Assembly (NCBI GenBank): GCA_009731375.1
Contig: BJOX01000036.1
Span: 371,394-435,393 of the forward strand
DNA from: Paulinella micropora
Taxonomy: Eukaryota; Cercozoa; Imbricatea; Euglyphida
Length of the DNA stretch: 64,000 nt
Reading direction: 5' to 3'
Position numbers and translations under genes: made by a program. Below are positions 18,205-30,856 of the stretch, in pieces. Within the stretch, counting starts at the first letter, position 1; each line of letters starts with the position of its first letter. The notes under the pieces were generated by a model. It saw nothing but the letters and a program-made list of their open reading frames with translations, ran no database searches and was not told the origin of the DNA.

Positions 18205-19074
18205 ATGTCGACAGAGACCGCCGAAGTGAGTGAATTCTCGGAGGCAGATCAAAGAAGAGAAGAAGAAGAAGCAGGAGGAGGAGGAGGAAGAGGATTGAAT
18301 GAAGGAGGAGGAGGAGGATTGAATGAAGGAGGAGGAGGAGATGAAGGAGTAGGAGGAGGAGTAGAAGAGGGCTGGGATGATGAAGGAAGATATGGAGGAG
18401 ACGAAGATGAAGGAGGATTTGAACAAGAAGAGACGGGAGGAGGAGGAGCATATGGTAATCCCTTACCACCTGCCTACACGGGAGGAGGAGGACGAAAAAT
18501 GATCGACTTGATTCATAGTGATGGAGAGGAGATCACAGTGGAGGAACAACAGTGGGTGCAAGACCACTATGACCTCACTAAAAAAGAGTTTGATAACAAG
18601 ATGGGGGTAGAGAAGGATACCTATGTGTGGATCCCTCAGGATCAAAGAAGAGAGAAAAGTCGTGCTAAAAAGGATGTCTATATCCTATTATCAAACACAG
18701 CACAGCTCCTCGGCAAACTGGTCTCTGATCCAGAAGAGAGAAAGAAGATACAGCATATCAAGTTTGGGGACACACACACCCACCTTGAATTACTCGATGC
18801 TATCTTTGGGGTGTACACTCAAACCCTGATTTGGGAACGTACATACGGCCCACGATGTGAGGGTTACCTCCAGTACACAAACCCAAGAGCAACGGCCAGA
18901 TTCCTCGCGACTGGTCAGGAGGCAGTCGATGTAATAAAAATGAAGACCAATCTGGGTTCGAAAAACTCGAGTGGCATATTTCATTTTTTTACGATGGAAA
19001 TGAAGGCCTTGGAGGAGGGGAAGGCAGAGATGGAAAAAAAAGCATTAAGGCAGCAGGAGAAACTCATCCTGTGA
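18205..19074 (+). pseudogene. Gag of element B, N-terminal part (plus-strand copy)
   Basis: ATG at 18205 by similarity to the other copy. Residues 10-100 are Glu/Gly-rich. Then comes the conserved domain (LTKKEFDNKMG, TYVWIPQDQR, LLGKLV, ATARFLATGQ). The frame is lost near the A run at about 19030. The counterpart sequence continues in the next frame (THPVIDELEK) and returns to this frame by about 19120, so two frameshifts cancel. Gag would form the RNA-containing particle. Confidence 0.75.
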
Positions 19075-19119
19075 TTGATGAGTTAGAGAAGACTGACAGA
19101 GTTCTGACCAAGATCAGAC

Positions 19120-20901
19120 TTGATGGGTGCGTTACTGCACAAGGAGGCATGGAAGAGATGGATTCCTACCAAGGATCACTCTGTCCTTAAATCACTTAGT
19201 AACGCACCACCGGTCGCAAACAAAGCAGGTGTTGACCAATATGTGGAGAAATATAATTTTCTCAGATCTGCTTCTGAATTGGTGGCCTTTATCACTCATG
19301 CTCAAAAGCTGGTGATATCTGAGAAGAAGAAGGCGAAAGAGAATGAGGAGTTCGAGAAGACGATGAGACTGGAAAGAATGAAAGCAAAAGTGAGTGGTGC
19401 AAAGACACACCCTCCGACATATTTGACCCCACCAGCTCCTGCCCCACCAGCCCCTGCACCCTCGGGCTCAACTACGGTGGTGGTCACAAACACGGAGAAG
19501 AAGGACAGACAGAACATCATAAATGCCTTCAAGGGGAAGAAAGGAGGAGTGGCAAGTCTCATGCTATATGCCAAGACGAGCTCAGACAAAGACTCTGATG
19601 CTTCGCTTTTGAGCAAGCTCAAAGAGATCAATGCCTGCATGAAGGCTTTTCCTTGCGACGAAACGCAGGAATACGAGGCCCTTGTTACTGTTTTTGACCA
19701 ATCTCTAGTCTCGGAGGGATTTGATCTGACACAGTACAAGTTTTTGAGAAAGAAGGAGGAGATTAAGAGAAACAATGCAACAGGCCTAGACGCTCAGTGT
19801 GAACTGGCGGTGGCCACACTCATTTCATATTTTCAATCTCATGGATACCAGCATCTCTGCACTGGTACTCTCATAGGATTTGAAATCTTTGAGACAGTGG
19901 CGATGAGTTTGAGGAGTGCTGTTGGCTTGGCGGCGACCCTTACGGAGGTAGTTTCCTCCTATGGGCTATTCTATGGCCGCAAGTCGATCATCCTCTATTT
20001 CTTTTCGGCGTTACACACAGTTAACCCGAGTAAGCTTACTCAGCTCATACAACAATGCTCGACGTTTAGCTCAGTGAAGTCCAAGAACTTCCTCGAGACA
20101 CACGTGTTCGAAAATACGGTTCAAAGCGTTGCTCCGTCAGCACTGTTTCAAGAAGTGATGAGTGCATGCTCAAACATGGACTCGCTCACGGAGGCACATA
20201 CGGCACAGGCAGGCGGTGTACCTGTTGGCGCACAAGCCACGTACACAAACAGAGTTGCCGGTTGGAAGAGACAGAGAGAGCCAGACCTGAAGACCGCATG
20301 TTGGAGGTGGTTCGCGGGCTTGCAGTGTAAGGCACAGATGGAGAACAGAGACTGCTCTTTCAATCATGATAGGCAGAACCCAACAGCAAGGGCAAATTTT
20401 CTGAGCAGGACGGAAGGCAAGGAACCGGGCCTTTTCAATATGCTTCAGATTGCCGCTGTGAACGAAGGTTGGTATGCCAATATGTGTGATGATGAGGAGT
20501 TACGAGAGGCAATCATTACCTACATGAAGAGGATGAAGGAGAAGAAGGAGGAAAGGGAGAGACAAAAGAACTTAAAGGCCTCTCAAAGAGGACGAGAAGG
20601 AGGAGCAGGAGCAGGAGGAGGAGGAGGAGGAGGAGGAGGAGGACGAGGACGAGGAACATGGAGAGGAGCCTCGAGGTGGCAGGGAACCCCTCAGAGAGGA
20701 AGAGGAGGAGGTCGGGGATATACCCCTTATGGAGGGAGAGCTGTTCGAGCTCCAGCCCCCCCACCCAGAGGAGGAGGAGGCTCGTGGGCAAGCTCCAACC
20801 CGAATTTCGGTCGAGCTCAGGCCTACAACACTGCCTCGGAGACCGATACGTCATCCTACCCGGACACTACTCAAGGTAATCGTTTCGAGGTGGTGGAATG
20901 A
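19120..20901 (+). pseudogene. Gag of element B, main part with CCCH finger and RGG tail
   Basis: Same frame as 18205-19074. Shared blocks with the other copy include HKEAWKRW, HGYQHLCTGTLIGFEIF and RKSIILYFFSAL, probably the capsid fold. At 20299-20370 there is C-X8-C-X8-C-X3-H, a CCCH-type zinc finger rather than the usual CCHC knuckle. The C-terminus is rich in Gly/Arg (RGRGTWRGA and similar), an RGG-type RNA-binding tail. It ends at TGA 20899-20901; the frame beyond is open without another stop into Pol. Confidence 0.8.
20899..20901 (+). promoter_or_regulatory. In-frame UGA between Gag and Pol, probable readthrough stop
   Basis: Gag and Pol are in the same frame. TGA followed by CTG is the only stop between them, and the codons after it (ending KTVKFNPKVTV) are conserved in the other copy. 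Conservation of translated sequence directly after the stop argues for readthrough. Confidence 0.6.
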
Positions 20902-23694
20902 CTGGAGGGGGAAGAAGAGAGGAAGGAGAAGACTGTGAAGTTTAACCCTAAAGTCACAGTGCTTTCTAATGCTGTTGTGCAGACTGGGCCAACGCTTCCT
21001 CTATGTGAAAACAAAGATGTGGGTACACAGAGACTGCAGCCCCAAGGTAGTCTCATACCCGTTCATACAGCACGGTTACCAATGATAACTGATGCAAATA
21101 GGAAGGCGAGACTTGCGATGGAGGCGAGGAGGCCAATGGCAGACGTATCGCCTCGGCCAAGCAAACAACCACGAACAGACTCAATGTCTACGGTCGCGGC
21201 GGGTGGCGAGCAAAAAGACAATGTGTGTACTCAAGTACCACAAGACAATGTCGCTCAAATAGTAAACGCACCAGTACCGCAGAATAATAAAAATGTTAAT
21301 GAGGTGAAGCAGGAGGAGAAGAAGGAGGAGTTGAAAAACTTAGAGACAAGACTCCAAAATTTGGAACGTAAAGTTCTTGTTCTCGCAGCCAATATACACA
21401 GGCCCGATGCTCTGTGTTATACGGAACTTTATTGTGAAACATTGAAGACAATATTAAAAGTTGGTAATGATACGATGGCGAATATTAATATTGTCGGCAG
21501 GAAGTTTTTTAATCGATACCGGGACTGGGTGGACGGAAATATGAAAAAGTCAACGGGCACTCTCAAAGGAGTGAGCAGCCGGACGGATATCACGGGAATC
21601 ATCACACTGACCTTTAAATTGAAATCCGCACGAGTATACCGTATGGACCTCTATGTCGTCCCCGGTTACCACGGGTCAATATTACTATCGTATGACCAAT
21701 TGGCTACGATGGGGGCTGTGATTGATTGCGCCGCACGGCGAGTGATATATGGAGTAAAAAGAGGAGAAGAGAACGATATTGATCCCTTCAACGCTACTGA
21801 CTCTTATGAGGCTTATGAGCTGAGTCTAGCGACGGATCACAAAAAGATGGCCATCGCACATGAGGCACTTGAGGTGTACGTTCACCCCCATGTCGTAAGA
21901 CCGGATGAACTGTCCTGGACCGACAATTGGGAATCCCAAGTGTGCACTGTCACAGTTCCGACATGCCATTGGGACAAAAAGTCTATTGATGACTTAATCG
22001 AGAAGCGAAAGGAGGAGATTATATGTGTCGCACAAAGAAGCCCGTCGTTGGCGAGATTCGCGGAAGGAGTAGGAACAGATGTCCATATTACTAACGGATA
22101 CTGTTTCCATGCGAAAGTAGGAGAAGAAAAAAGGGAGGCGTTTGTACCAAGGAGAACGGGGCGAATCCCGGATACTCCACCAGAAACTATTAAAAGTTTT
22201 ATTACTGATTTCTGGGGTGACGAGCCCACGTGGCCGCGTTCACTGTCTGAAGTGAAGAAATGCTTACGGACTTTATTCGAAAATAATAAGCCGTATACTA
22301 TTATCCTGCCATATAATGAGAAGGCGATATGGGCGCAGGAAATAAGGGACCGGCTTATTGATCATCCTATACCGGTACCCTCTCGCAAGCAACAGCTAGT
22401 GGTGGCTTGTCGTATGGGAACTCGTGAGCAGAGCAGTGCATACAAGCGGAAGCTCAGAGACCTCGACAAGTTGAAATTGATACCGCAAGCATTCACATGC
22501 TTTGATGGTTTTTACACCCGTAAAGCTCCTTTGCAATACGCGAGACTCATTGACATGCTGGTGGAGCTCGGTAAAGATGATGAGCCGGACACGGTCACGT
22601 ATGAAAAGACGGGCCTAGATGATGTCTCGGAAGAGGACTTAGGCTTGGAGGAGGACAGAGAACCCCTCAAGCAGCATAAGCAGATGTCTGATGAAGATTT
22701 TCAAGAGGCGGCGCGGAAAATATTGGAAGAAGGAGTAGGCACGGAGAAGGAGAAGGAGCTTTTAAAAGCCAAATTAGAGGCGAACAAGGAAATTTTTGAC
22801 CCTCCACATGCAGGTGGTGTCAAGCCTGAAGATTTCACTGCGGTTATTTACAAAATACCGGGTGCGGAGCCGTCACCGGCACCACGAAGGGCGAATTTGA
22901 GTATACATGAGGCGAAGATAGCGGAGGAGCTAGCAAGACAGCTGCTCAATGAGGACTTTATTGAGAGATCAACATCTCCAATAGTCTCACAACCGAGAAT
23001 AGTGCCGAAGCCAGGAGGAGAATGGCGCCTGACAGTTAACTATGCTCGTGTTAACAAGGTGCTGGAGGAAGAGAGAAATCCTCTCCCGACATTAGAAGAA
23101 GGAAGGAGAGTACTGCGGAATGCAAAATTCTATTCGGTCATTGACCTTAAGAATGGCTTCTGGCAGATACCACTGGAGGAAAAGTCCAGATGGCTGACGG
23201 CGTTTGTGGTGGGTATGGAAATATACCAATGGAAAGTGCTTCCGATGGGCCTCAAGCAAGCCCCAGGACTTTTCCAGAAGGCGATGCAGAAGATGTTGAG
23301 CAGTCAGTACGATGATTTGTCTGACGGTGGCTTTATGAGAAGGCGGGGACAGAAGGCGGGAGAATATGCATTTTGCTATATCGATGACATTATCGTATAC
23401 TCTAACACAATGGAGGAGCATATCGATCATTTGTCCGATATATTCAGGCGCATCGGAGCTTTTGGCCTGAAGTGCAATCTAAAGAAGTGTCAACTTGCCA
23501 AGACGAGTGTGACATACTTAGGGTACGAGATCTCCCATAATCGAGTCTCGATATCCAAAGAGAAGAGGGAGGAGATTATGAATCGACCGATACCGAAGAA
23601 CCGCACTGAATTGCACTCATTCCTTGCGATGGCGCAATACTTAGCCAGTTTATACCCGATTGGGGTGCAACACGGGCTAAAGTGGAGAAAATGA
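20902..23694 (+). pseudogene. Pol of element B, protease and RT part (plus-strand copy)
   Basis: Frame open from the Gag stop. Protease-like domain: GNDTMANINIVG at about 21463-21498, where Asp-Thr-Met replaces the usual Asp-Thr/Ser-Gly, then HGSILLSYDQLATMGAVID, the usual end strand of retropepsins. RT: S-x-S-P-I-V-S-Q, W-R-L-T-V-N-Y-A-R-V-N, V-I-D-L-K-N-G-F, GLKQAPGLFQ and YIDD at 23377-23388, then YLGYEISHNRVS. A one-base deletion near 23643 (after MAQY) breaks the frame. The right sequence carries on in another frame to 23731, where the homology stops in a TTTTG repeat. Confidence 0.85.
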
Positions 23695-23734
23695 TAGATT
23701 TTGGAGACTTTGAGAAGTGGGACGAAGAGGCATT

Positions 23735-24243
23735 GTTTGTTTTGTTTTGTTTTGTTTTGTTCGCTTGTTTGCACGCATATGCTGTAGCGTATGTATCATA
23801 CATACGTACATACATACACACACACATACACACACATGTATGTTACGTGCTGTCGTGTGCACTGCGGGCGCCTCGTGTTTCACCAGTTGTGTGTGTATTT
23901 ATGTATGTTTGTATGTGCGTATCTTTTTCTTGTTTGTATTTTTTGGTTTGTTCGCATGCTACGTATGTATGTATGTATGTATGTATGTACGGAAGACGCC
24001 TATCGTTCCGCCAACCGCGGCCATAGCTTGCTATGTGCGTATTTATGTATGTTTGTATGTGTGTATGTATTTGGTTTGTTCGCATGTTACGTACGTATGT
24101 ACGTGTGTATGTATTTGTATGTATGTATGTATGTATGTATGTATGTATGTATGTATGTATGTATGTGTGTGTGTGTATGTATAGACGCCGATTGGACCGC
24201 CACCCGCCGCCATAGCTTGCTATGCGAACTTTGGGTATATATA

Positions 24244-24291
<48 letters not shown>

Positions 24292-24304
24292 AGGGAGGGA
24301 GAGG

Positions 24305-24338
<34 letters not shown>

Positions 24339-24340
24339 CT
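23735..24340 (+). repeat. TTTTG, TATG, GT and GA arrays
   Basis: TTTTG units at 23737-23760, several TATG/CATA tracts with two related interruptions ending in CATAGCTTGCTATG (about 24023 and 24211), then GT (24246-24260) and GA/GGGA (24261-24338). ORFs over them read as Tyr-Val-Cys or Arg-Glu repeats and are not genes. Confidence 0.9.
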
Positions 24341-24545
24341 TTTGGACCCTGACTACTGCCATTTTTACCCTGACTATTGCACTTTTACCCTGACTACTGC
24401 CTTTTTTACCCTGACCTGCCTTTTTACCCCGACCATTGCCTTCTTTACCCCGGCTACTGCCTTTTCTACCCTGACTACTGCCTTTTTAACCCTAACTATT
24501 GCCTTTTCTACCCCGACTATTGCCTTTACCTACCCTACCTTTCCT
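24341..24545 (+). repeat. ~21-bp minisatellite
   Basis: About ten tandem, diverged copies of a unit like TTTTTACCCTGACTACTGCC. Variation is mainly in C/T positions and T-run length. Confidence 0.85.
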
Positions 24546-24639
24546 TTTTCACACCTGACCAGTCTTTTTTTTGCATACAGGTTTACCCCGTCATGCGCCC
24601 AGCTCTGGATCTTCAACAGCTTCTACTAAGGCATTGCCT

Positions 24640-24756
24640 GCAGACCTTCCTCTCTCTCTCTCTCTCTCTCTCCCCCCCCCTCTCTCTCTCTCTTTGCGTG
24701 TGTGTCTGTGTGTGCAAGCTTTTGTTTAGTCTGTGTCTTTTCCCTTGCTAATTAGC

Positions 24757-24790
<34 letters not shown>

Positions 24791-25130
24791 ATTTCCACCT
24801 CCTTTTTCTCTCCTTCTCCGCCACCCCCACATTGCCGACTTCCCATACATGCATACATACATACATGCATACATACATGCGACATCGTGTTCACCCAACG
24901 TGTCCAAATTACATACATACATACATACATACATACATGAAATACATAAAATACATACAGACAGACATACACACATACAATCGCGTGGTTTTGCGTGTCA
25001 AAGCGTGTTGAAAATGCCATCAATAGATAGATAGATGGATGGATAGATAGATAGAAGATAGATAGATAGATAGATAGATAGACAGATAGATAGATAGATA
25101 GGTAGGTAGGTAGGTAGGTAGACACAATAG
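24640..25130 (+). repeat. CT, CATA and GATA arrays
   Basis: CT tracts at about 24650-24700 and 24757-24800, CATA at 24845-24960, GATA at 25023-25120 turning into TAGG. Short unique spacers lie between them. No gene is seen. Confidence 0.9.
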
Positions 25131-25426
25131 TTATTTAGCGCATGCTCGTGTTCGCCTATGACCTTGTCAAGATGTAAAATACGCTTGCAAACACAATGAT
25201 AATTATTTTTGCATGATGGTGTTCGAATGTATGTATGTATGTATGTATGTATTGTGTACAAGTGTGTGGTGGATTGGTATCCAACACAACCTTGCCGCCA
25301 CCGTACGTTTCATATACGTACATACATAAATTACATACATACACACATACACATATACATATTAGTGTCCAACGCAACCTTTGCCACCACACCGCACGTT
25401 TAATATACGTACATACATAAATTTCA

Positions 25427-25513
<87 letters not shown>

Positions 25514-25587
25514 ATATGTATATATGTATATATACATATATATATGCATATATATGCATGTATATATATATGTATGTATGTATGTAT

Positions 25588-25718
<131 letters not shown>

Positions 25719-25917
25719 TAGACACACACACACATAAATATATATATATATATATACATACATATATATATACATATATGTCCAACACAACCTTGCCGCC
25801 ACCGTACGTTTCATACGTACATACATAAATTACATACGTACACACATACATATATACATATTAGTGTCCAACGCAACCTTGCCACTACCGTACGTTTCAT
25901 ACGTACATACTTAAATT

Positions 25918-25919
<2 letters not shown>

Positions 25920-25973
<54 letters not shown>

Positions 25974-26005
25974 GCGCGCACGCACGCACACACACACACA
26001 CATAT
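25920..26005 (+). repeat. (CA)n(CG)n(CA)n alternating purine-pyrimidine tract
   Basis: CA repeats to about 25959, an uninterrupted CG run of about 20 bases, then CA-rich sequence again. Long alternating purine-pyrimidine DNA of this type favours the Z form. Confidence 0.85.
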
Positions 26006-26025
26006 ATAAATTATATATATATATG

Positions 26026-26030
26026 TAAGC

Positions 26031-26101
<71 letters not shown>

Positions 26102-26165
26102 TCTATTTATTTATTTACTTACTTATTTATATATGTATTATATATAGACATATATATATATATGC

Positions 26166-26230
<65 letters not shown>
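26026..26230 (+). repeat. (TTTA)n and (TA)n arrays
   Basis: TTTA repeats at 26030-26130 and TA repeats at about 26150-26228. A similar TTTA array lies at 25586-25720. Confidence 0.9.
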
Positions 26231-26461
26231 TGTCCAACACAAAATTGCCGCCACCGTACGTTTCATACGTACATACATAAATTGCAAACATACACACATA
26301 CATATATACATATTAGTGTCCAAACACAATATTGCCACCATCGTACGTGTCATACGTACATACATAAATTACATTCATACATATATACATATTAGTGTCA
26401 CATACAAACATACATACATACACATACATAAATTACGTACATGCATATATACATACATAGA

Positions 26462-26900
26462 TACAAACTATGCATACATACATACACAGTGGAGAGGAAG
26501 CGGAGAGAAGTTTAAATACATATAGATACACATTTTCATACGTAAATACAAACACACACCTACATACATGCATACGAACTACGCATACATACATGCATAC
26601 ATACATACATCAGTCCAGTTGCAAACATACATACATACATACACACAATCAGTGTTTGCTTCAATCACTTTCATTCTTGTTCTTCAGCCGTCCCTCATAC
26701 ATACATACATACATACATACATACGTACTTATTATCAATTAATTGTCTTCTCCTAGTTATTATTCATTGCTCATGTCGGCTATGCGTATGAATGTATGTA
26801 TGTATGTATGCATGCATGTATGTATGCCTGTATGCCTGTATTTATGTATGTATGTATGTATGTATGTATGCATGTATGTATGTATGTATGTATGTAGTAA
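26462..26900 (+). repeat. CATA and TATG arrays with unique spacers
   Basis: CATA tracts at 26470-26740 and a TATG tract at 26793-26897, with short unique sequence between (for example 26640-26695 and 26730-26780). No ORF with protein-like composition. Confidence 0.85.
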
Positions 26901-26929
26901 CGGACCCCCTCCCGAGTGCAAGCTTAACG

Positions 26930-27379
<450 letters not shown>

Positions 27380-27487
27380 NNNNNNNNNNNNNNNNNNNNN
27401 NNNNNNNNNNNNNNNNNNNNNNNNNNNNNNNNNNNNNNNNNNNNNNNNNNNNNNNNNNNNNNNNNNNNNNNNNNNNNNNNNNNNNNN
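27380..27487. other. Assembly gap (108 N)
   Basis: Unknown bases inside the TATC array. Other gaps in the window: 10876-10885, 17025-17034, 29302-29412, 30532-30682, 31160-31208, 32066-32723, 39838-40235, 41205-41214, 50291-50300, 63475-63484. Confidence 0.95.
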
Positions 27488-27515
27488 GACAGAGAATTAG
27501 ATCTATCTATCTATC

Positions 27516-27927
27516 TTGCTGGGCCCGTGGTGGGGTGCCTTATGTTGCCTAGCCATACGCCTATAAGTCACATGCCGAAATAGCGACGGGAAGCACAATC
27601 CTGTTCCCTCAGGGTGCCCTTTCTCGCTTGTTGAGCCCGGAATAAAACCCACAGTGCTCTGTCGGTTTATACTAGACTGTCGAACAGTCTCGAAACTCCA
27701 TCTGCTTACTGGGCCCTCTGTAATGGAGGTGGGAGCTCGTTCTGCAAGGGGCGCTTATGGAACGAGCCCTGGCCCCGCCTGGTACTAGGGAGCTTTGGTA
27801 TTGCCTGTATCAGTCCCTTCCGTGCAAACATCACGGCTTAGCTGGGCATCGGGTTAATACTTTACCCACAGACTTCCTTGGTTGACGAAATCAGAAGCTC
27901 CTTTTTTCTGACATTAGTCGATATCTC
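27516..27927 (-). mobile_element. Probable 5'-truncated non-LTR element 3' end in a GATA array
   Basis: A 410-base non-repetitive island lies between TATC arrays on both sides. Read on the minus strand it ends GGCCCAGCAAG and runs straight into GATA repeats, as a LINE or SINE 3' end does. It is GC-richer than the surroundings and has no ORF. The family is unknown; I infer a retroposon from the tail arrangement and its similarity to the TAA-linked ends farther on. Confidence 0.4.
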
Positions 27928-27983
<56 letters not shown>

Positions 27984-28340
27984 GCAATACATGTCTCCAA
28001 TTGCTGGGCTGGTACGTTGCAACTGATATCTATGAATATGTATCTATCTGTTACTTCTATATAACCACAACGCATGCCTCCAATGCGATGAAACCAAGCC
28101 AAGAGCGTCGCATACATACATACATACATACATACATACATACATACATACATACATACTCAACTGCAACGAGAACAACGGTGGACCGGTACGTTGCATC
28201 TATTCATCTGTTCATCTATCCATCTATCTATTTATCTATCTATTACTATCTATCTATCTACAATCATGCCTACCATGCGATGACAACGTGGGGCCCGTAC
28301 GTTGCAATTAATATCTATCACTATCTATAACTATCTATCT
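27928..28340 (+). repeat. TATC and CATA arrays with diverged cores
   Basis: TATC at 27928-27982, CATA at 28112-28160, TATC at about 28225-28260, each next to diverged copies of the GCATGCCTCCA-type core or a GTACGTTGCA motif (28013, 28189, 28298). Confidence 0.8.
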
Positions 28341-28519
28341 ATCTCTCTCTCTCTCTTTCTATCTATCTATCTCTCTCTCTCTCTCCCTCTCTCTCTCTCT
28401 CTCTGTATGTCTCTCTCCCTCTCTCTCTCTCTCTCTCTCACTCACTCACTCACTCAGATTTTCATACCCTACTCGGAAAGGACTCGTAAAAGCTAACTAT
28501 CTATATATCTACCTATCTC

Positions 28520-28575
<56 letters not shown>

Positions 28576-28663
28576 TTTCCCCCTCTCTCTCTCCCTATAT
28601 ATTTATCAGATCTTTGGGCCCTACTCGGAAAGGACTCATAAAAGCTAACTATCTATGTGTCTA

Positions 28664-28724
<61 letters not shown>

Positions 28725-28788
28725 ATCTTCGGGCCCTACTCCGGAAGGACTCGTAGACGCTCCGGGTTGTACACACCGGTGGCACGGT
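28340..28788 (+). repeat. (CT)n arrays with three copies of a ~40-bp core
   Basis: Long CT arrays separate cores containing CCCTACTCGGAAAGGACTC followed by RTAAAAGCTAACTATCTA, at about 28470, 28618 and 28731 (the last with a changed end). The cores are clearly homologous, so the block is a tandem satellite with expanded CT spacers. Confidence 0.85.
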
Positions 28789-28790
28789 TG

Positions 28791-28866
<76 letters not shown>

Positions 28867-28889
28867 TAATAATGATAATAATAATGATA

Positions 28890-28920
<31 letters not shown>

Positions 28921-29037
28921 TAGTAATAATAGTAATAATAATAATGATAATAATAATAATAATAATAGTAATAATAATCATAATCATAATCATAATCATA
29001 ATCATAATCATAATCATAATCATAATCATAATAGCAC

Positions 29038-29108
<71 letters not shown>

Positions 29109-29146
29109 GTAATAATAATAATAATAACAATAATAATAATAATAAT
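28789..29146 (+). repeat. (TAA)n array, imperfect
   Basis: About 360 bases of TAA repeats with TGA, TAG and TCA variants. It directly precedes the first SINE 3' end and is probably both its target and its tail. Confidence 0.95.
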
Positions 29147-29301
29147 AGTGCTTCTCTGTCAATGGCTGATGCATTTCTGCACATGCGCCTCCATCGTCTC
29201 ACCCGTGAGGGGAGTACGAAGAATTGACGATAAGCTCTAATGACACCCCCGCAAGGGCAGTTCCAACACTTCCAGACGGGCCGGTATGTTCAATGAAAAT
29301 A
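29147..29301 (-). mobile_element. tRNA-derived SINE copy 1 (cut by a gap)
   Basis: Contains the SINE 3' end (CTCTGTCAATGGCTGATGC on the plus strand) and body up to the GTATGTTCAATGAAAATA motif, then the gap at 29302. The tRNA-like head would lie in the gap. Confidence 0.8.
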
Positions 29302-29445
29302 NNNNNNNNNNNNNNNNNNNNNNNNNNNNNNNNNNNNNNNNNNNNNNNNNNNNNNNNNNNNNNNNNNNNNNNNNNNNNNNNNNNNNNNNNNNNNNNNNNN
29401 NNNNNNNNNNNNAATAATAATAATAATAATAATAATAGTAATAGT

Positions 29446-29930
29446 AATAGTGTTTCTCTAAGGCGTACTGATGCAGCTGCATGGCACGATCCGTGTCCGG
29501 ACATAAGCCTCCAATACCTTTTTCGAGGCCCTCCAACCCCTCTTTGCTGGCCAGTCTCTCGACTGGTAAGCAAGGTCACCGGTGGAGCTCCTGAGGGCAA
29601 GACCGCACTAAGCCGAGGTTACTCCGCAATTCCAGCAACCTCTTGCCAAACGTCGCCGAGTGTGCAAGTGCAGACACCAAGCATGGCGGCTAGAACTGCC
29701 TCAAAAGTCCATCCATAACAATTTGGCAGACAACTGGGTCCTGGGCTACCAACCAGCGTAGCTGATTTAAAGATCTTTTATGAGGCCTCAACGATCCTCC
29801 TCCCCAGCATACCACCAAATGGTTATGAGTTGGCATCACAGTTTTTAACGCAGTAAGGCCAATAGGTTGAATATAAGAAGAAAAGAAAAAAACATGATAA
29901 GCAAATAAATGAAATAAATAAATAAATAAA
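29446..29930 (-). mobile_element. Second non-LTR 3'-end family in TAA repeats
   Basis: Begins, on the plus strand, right after TAA/TAG repeats with TTTCTCTAAGGCGTACTGATG and includes ATAAGCCTCCAATACC. The same end occurs at 63897-64000. Its arrangement (tail of TTA on the minus strand) matches the SINE and LINE, but the sequence differs. No RT ORF is visible over the 480 bases, so it is a truncated LINE or another SINE. It ends near an AAATAAAT and GAA tract. Confidence 0.5.
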
Positions 29931-30016
29931 AGAAGAAGAAGAAGAAGAAGAAGGAGAAGAGGAGGAGAAGAAAGAAGAAGAAGAAGAAGAATCATAATAA
30001 TAATAATAATAATAAT

Positions 30017-30285
30017 AGTGCTTCTCTGTCAATGGCTGATGCATTTCTGCACATGCGCCTCCATCGTCTCACCCGTGAGGGGAGTACGAAGAATTGACGA
30101 TAAGCTCTAATGACACCCCCGCAAGGGCAGTTCCAACACTTCCAGACGGGCCGGTATGTTCAATGAAAATACTGGTCCAGAAATAGACCGGTATGTTCAA
30201 TGAAAATACTGGTGGCACCGACGGGAATCGAACTGGCGACAGGGCCCAGATGGTAGAACTTGACCACTGGGCTATCACGGTGTCC
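30017..30285 (-). mobile_element. tRNA-derived SINE copy 2, full length
   Basis: A 269-base element between TAA arrays. Minus-strand order: tRNA-like head (30285-30211), two copies of a 26-base repeat containing GTATTTTCATTGAACATAC, a body with GGGAACTGCC-like GC patches, then the 3' end ATCAGCCATTGACAGAGAAG and TTA repeats. Both pol III boxes are present in the head. Confidence 0.85.
30211..30285 (-). ncRNA. tRNA-like head of SINE copy 2
   Basis: A 75-base segment. On the minus strand TAGCCCAGTGG matches the A box (TRGYNNARNGG) and AGTTCGATTCC the B box. GACACCG can pair with CGGTGCC at six of seven positions as an acceptor stem, followed by ACCA. T-stem pairing is poor, so it is a pol III promoter remnant, not a working tRNA. 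Confidence 0.75.
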
Positions 30286-30320
<35 letters not shown>

Positions 30321-30370
30321 TAATAATAGTAATAATAATAATAGTAATGATAATAATAGTAATAATAATA

Positions 30371-30408
<38 letters not shown>

Positions 30409-30424
30409 TATAATTAATAATAAT

Positions 30425-30531
30425 AGTGCTTCTCTGTCAATGGCTGATGCATTTCTGCACATGCGCCTCCATCGTCTCACCCGTGAGGGGAGTACGAAGA
30501 ATTGACGATAAGCTCTAATGACACCCCCGCA
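30425..30531 (-). mobile_element. tRNA-derived SINE copy 3 (cut by a gap)
   Basis: 3' end and part of the body, identical in layout to copy 2, running into the 151-N gap. TAA arrays lie on both sides. Confidence 0.8.
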
Positions 30532-30682
30532 NNNNNNNNNNNNNNNNNNNNNNNNNNNNNNNNNNNNNNNNNNNNNNNNNNNNNNNNNNNNNNNNNNNNN
30601 NNNNNNNNNNNNNNNNNNNNNNNNNNNNNNNNNNNNNNNNNNNNNNNNNNNNNNNNNNNNNNNNNNNNNNNNNNNNNNNNNN

Positions 30683-30757
<75 letters not shown>

Positions 30758-30774
30758 TGATGATGATGATGATG

Positions 30775-30855
<81 letters not shown>

Positions 30856-30856
<1 letters not shown>

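Larger units (their letters stand above)
17182..23731 (+). mobile_element. Ty3-like retrotransposon B, plus-strand copy, 5' part
   Basis: 5' LTR, leader, Gag and Pol through the RT. The homologous complete element is at 51285-61666 on the other strand. Pol similarity runs to KWDEEAL at 23731 and resumes at about 43222, so the element is split by 19.5 kb of other DNA. A one-base deletion near 23643 and two compensating frameshifts in Gag (about 19035-19120) show some decay. The left neighbour is the 3' end of an element A copy, suggesting B inserted into A. Confidence 0.85.
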
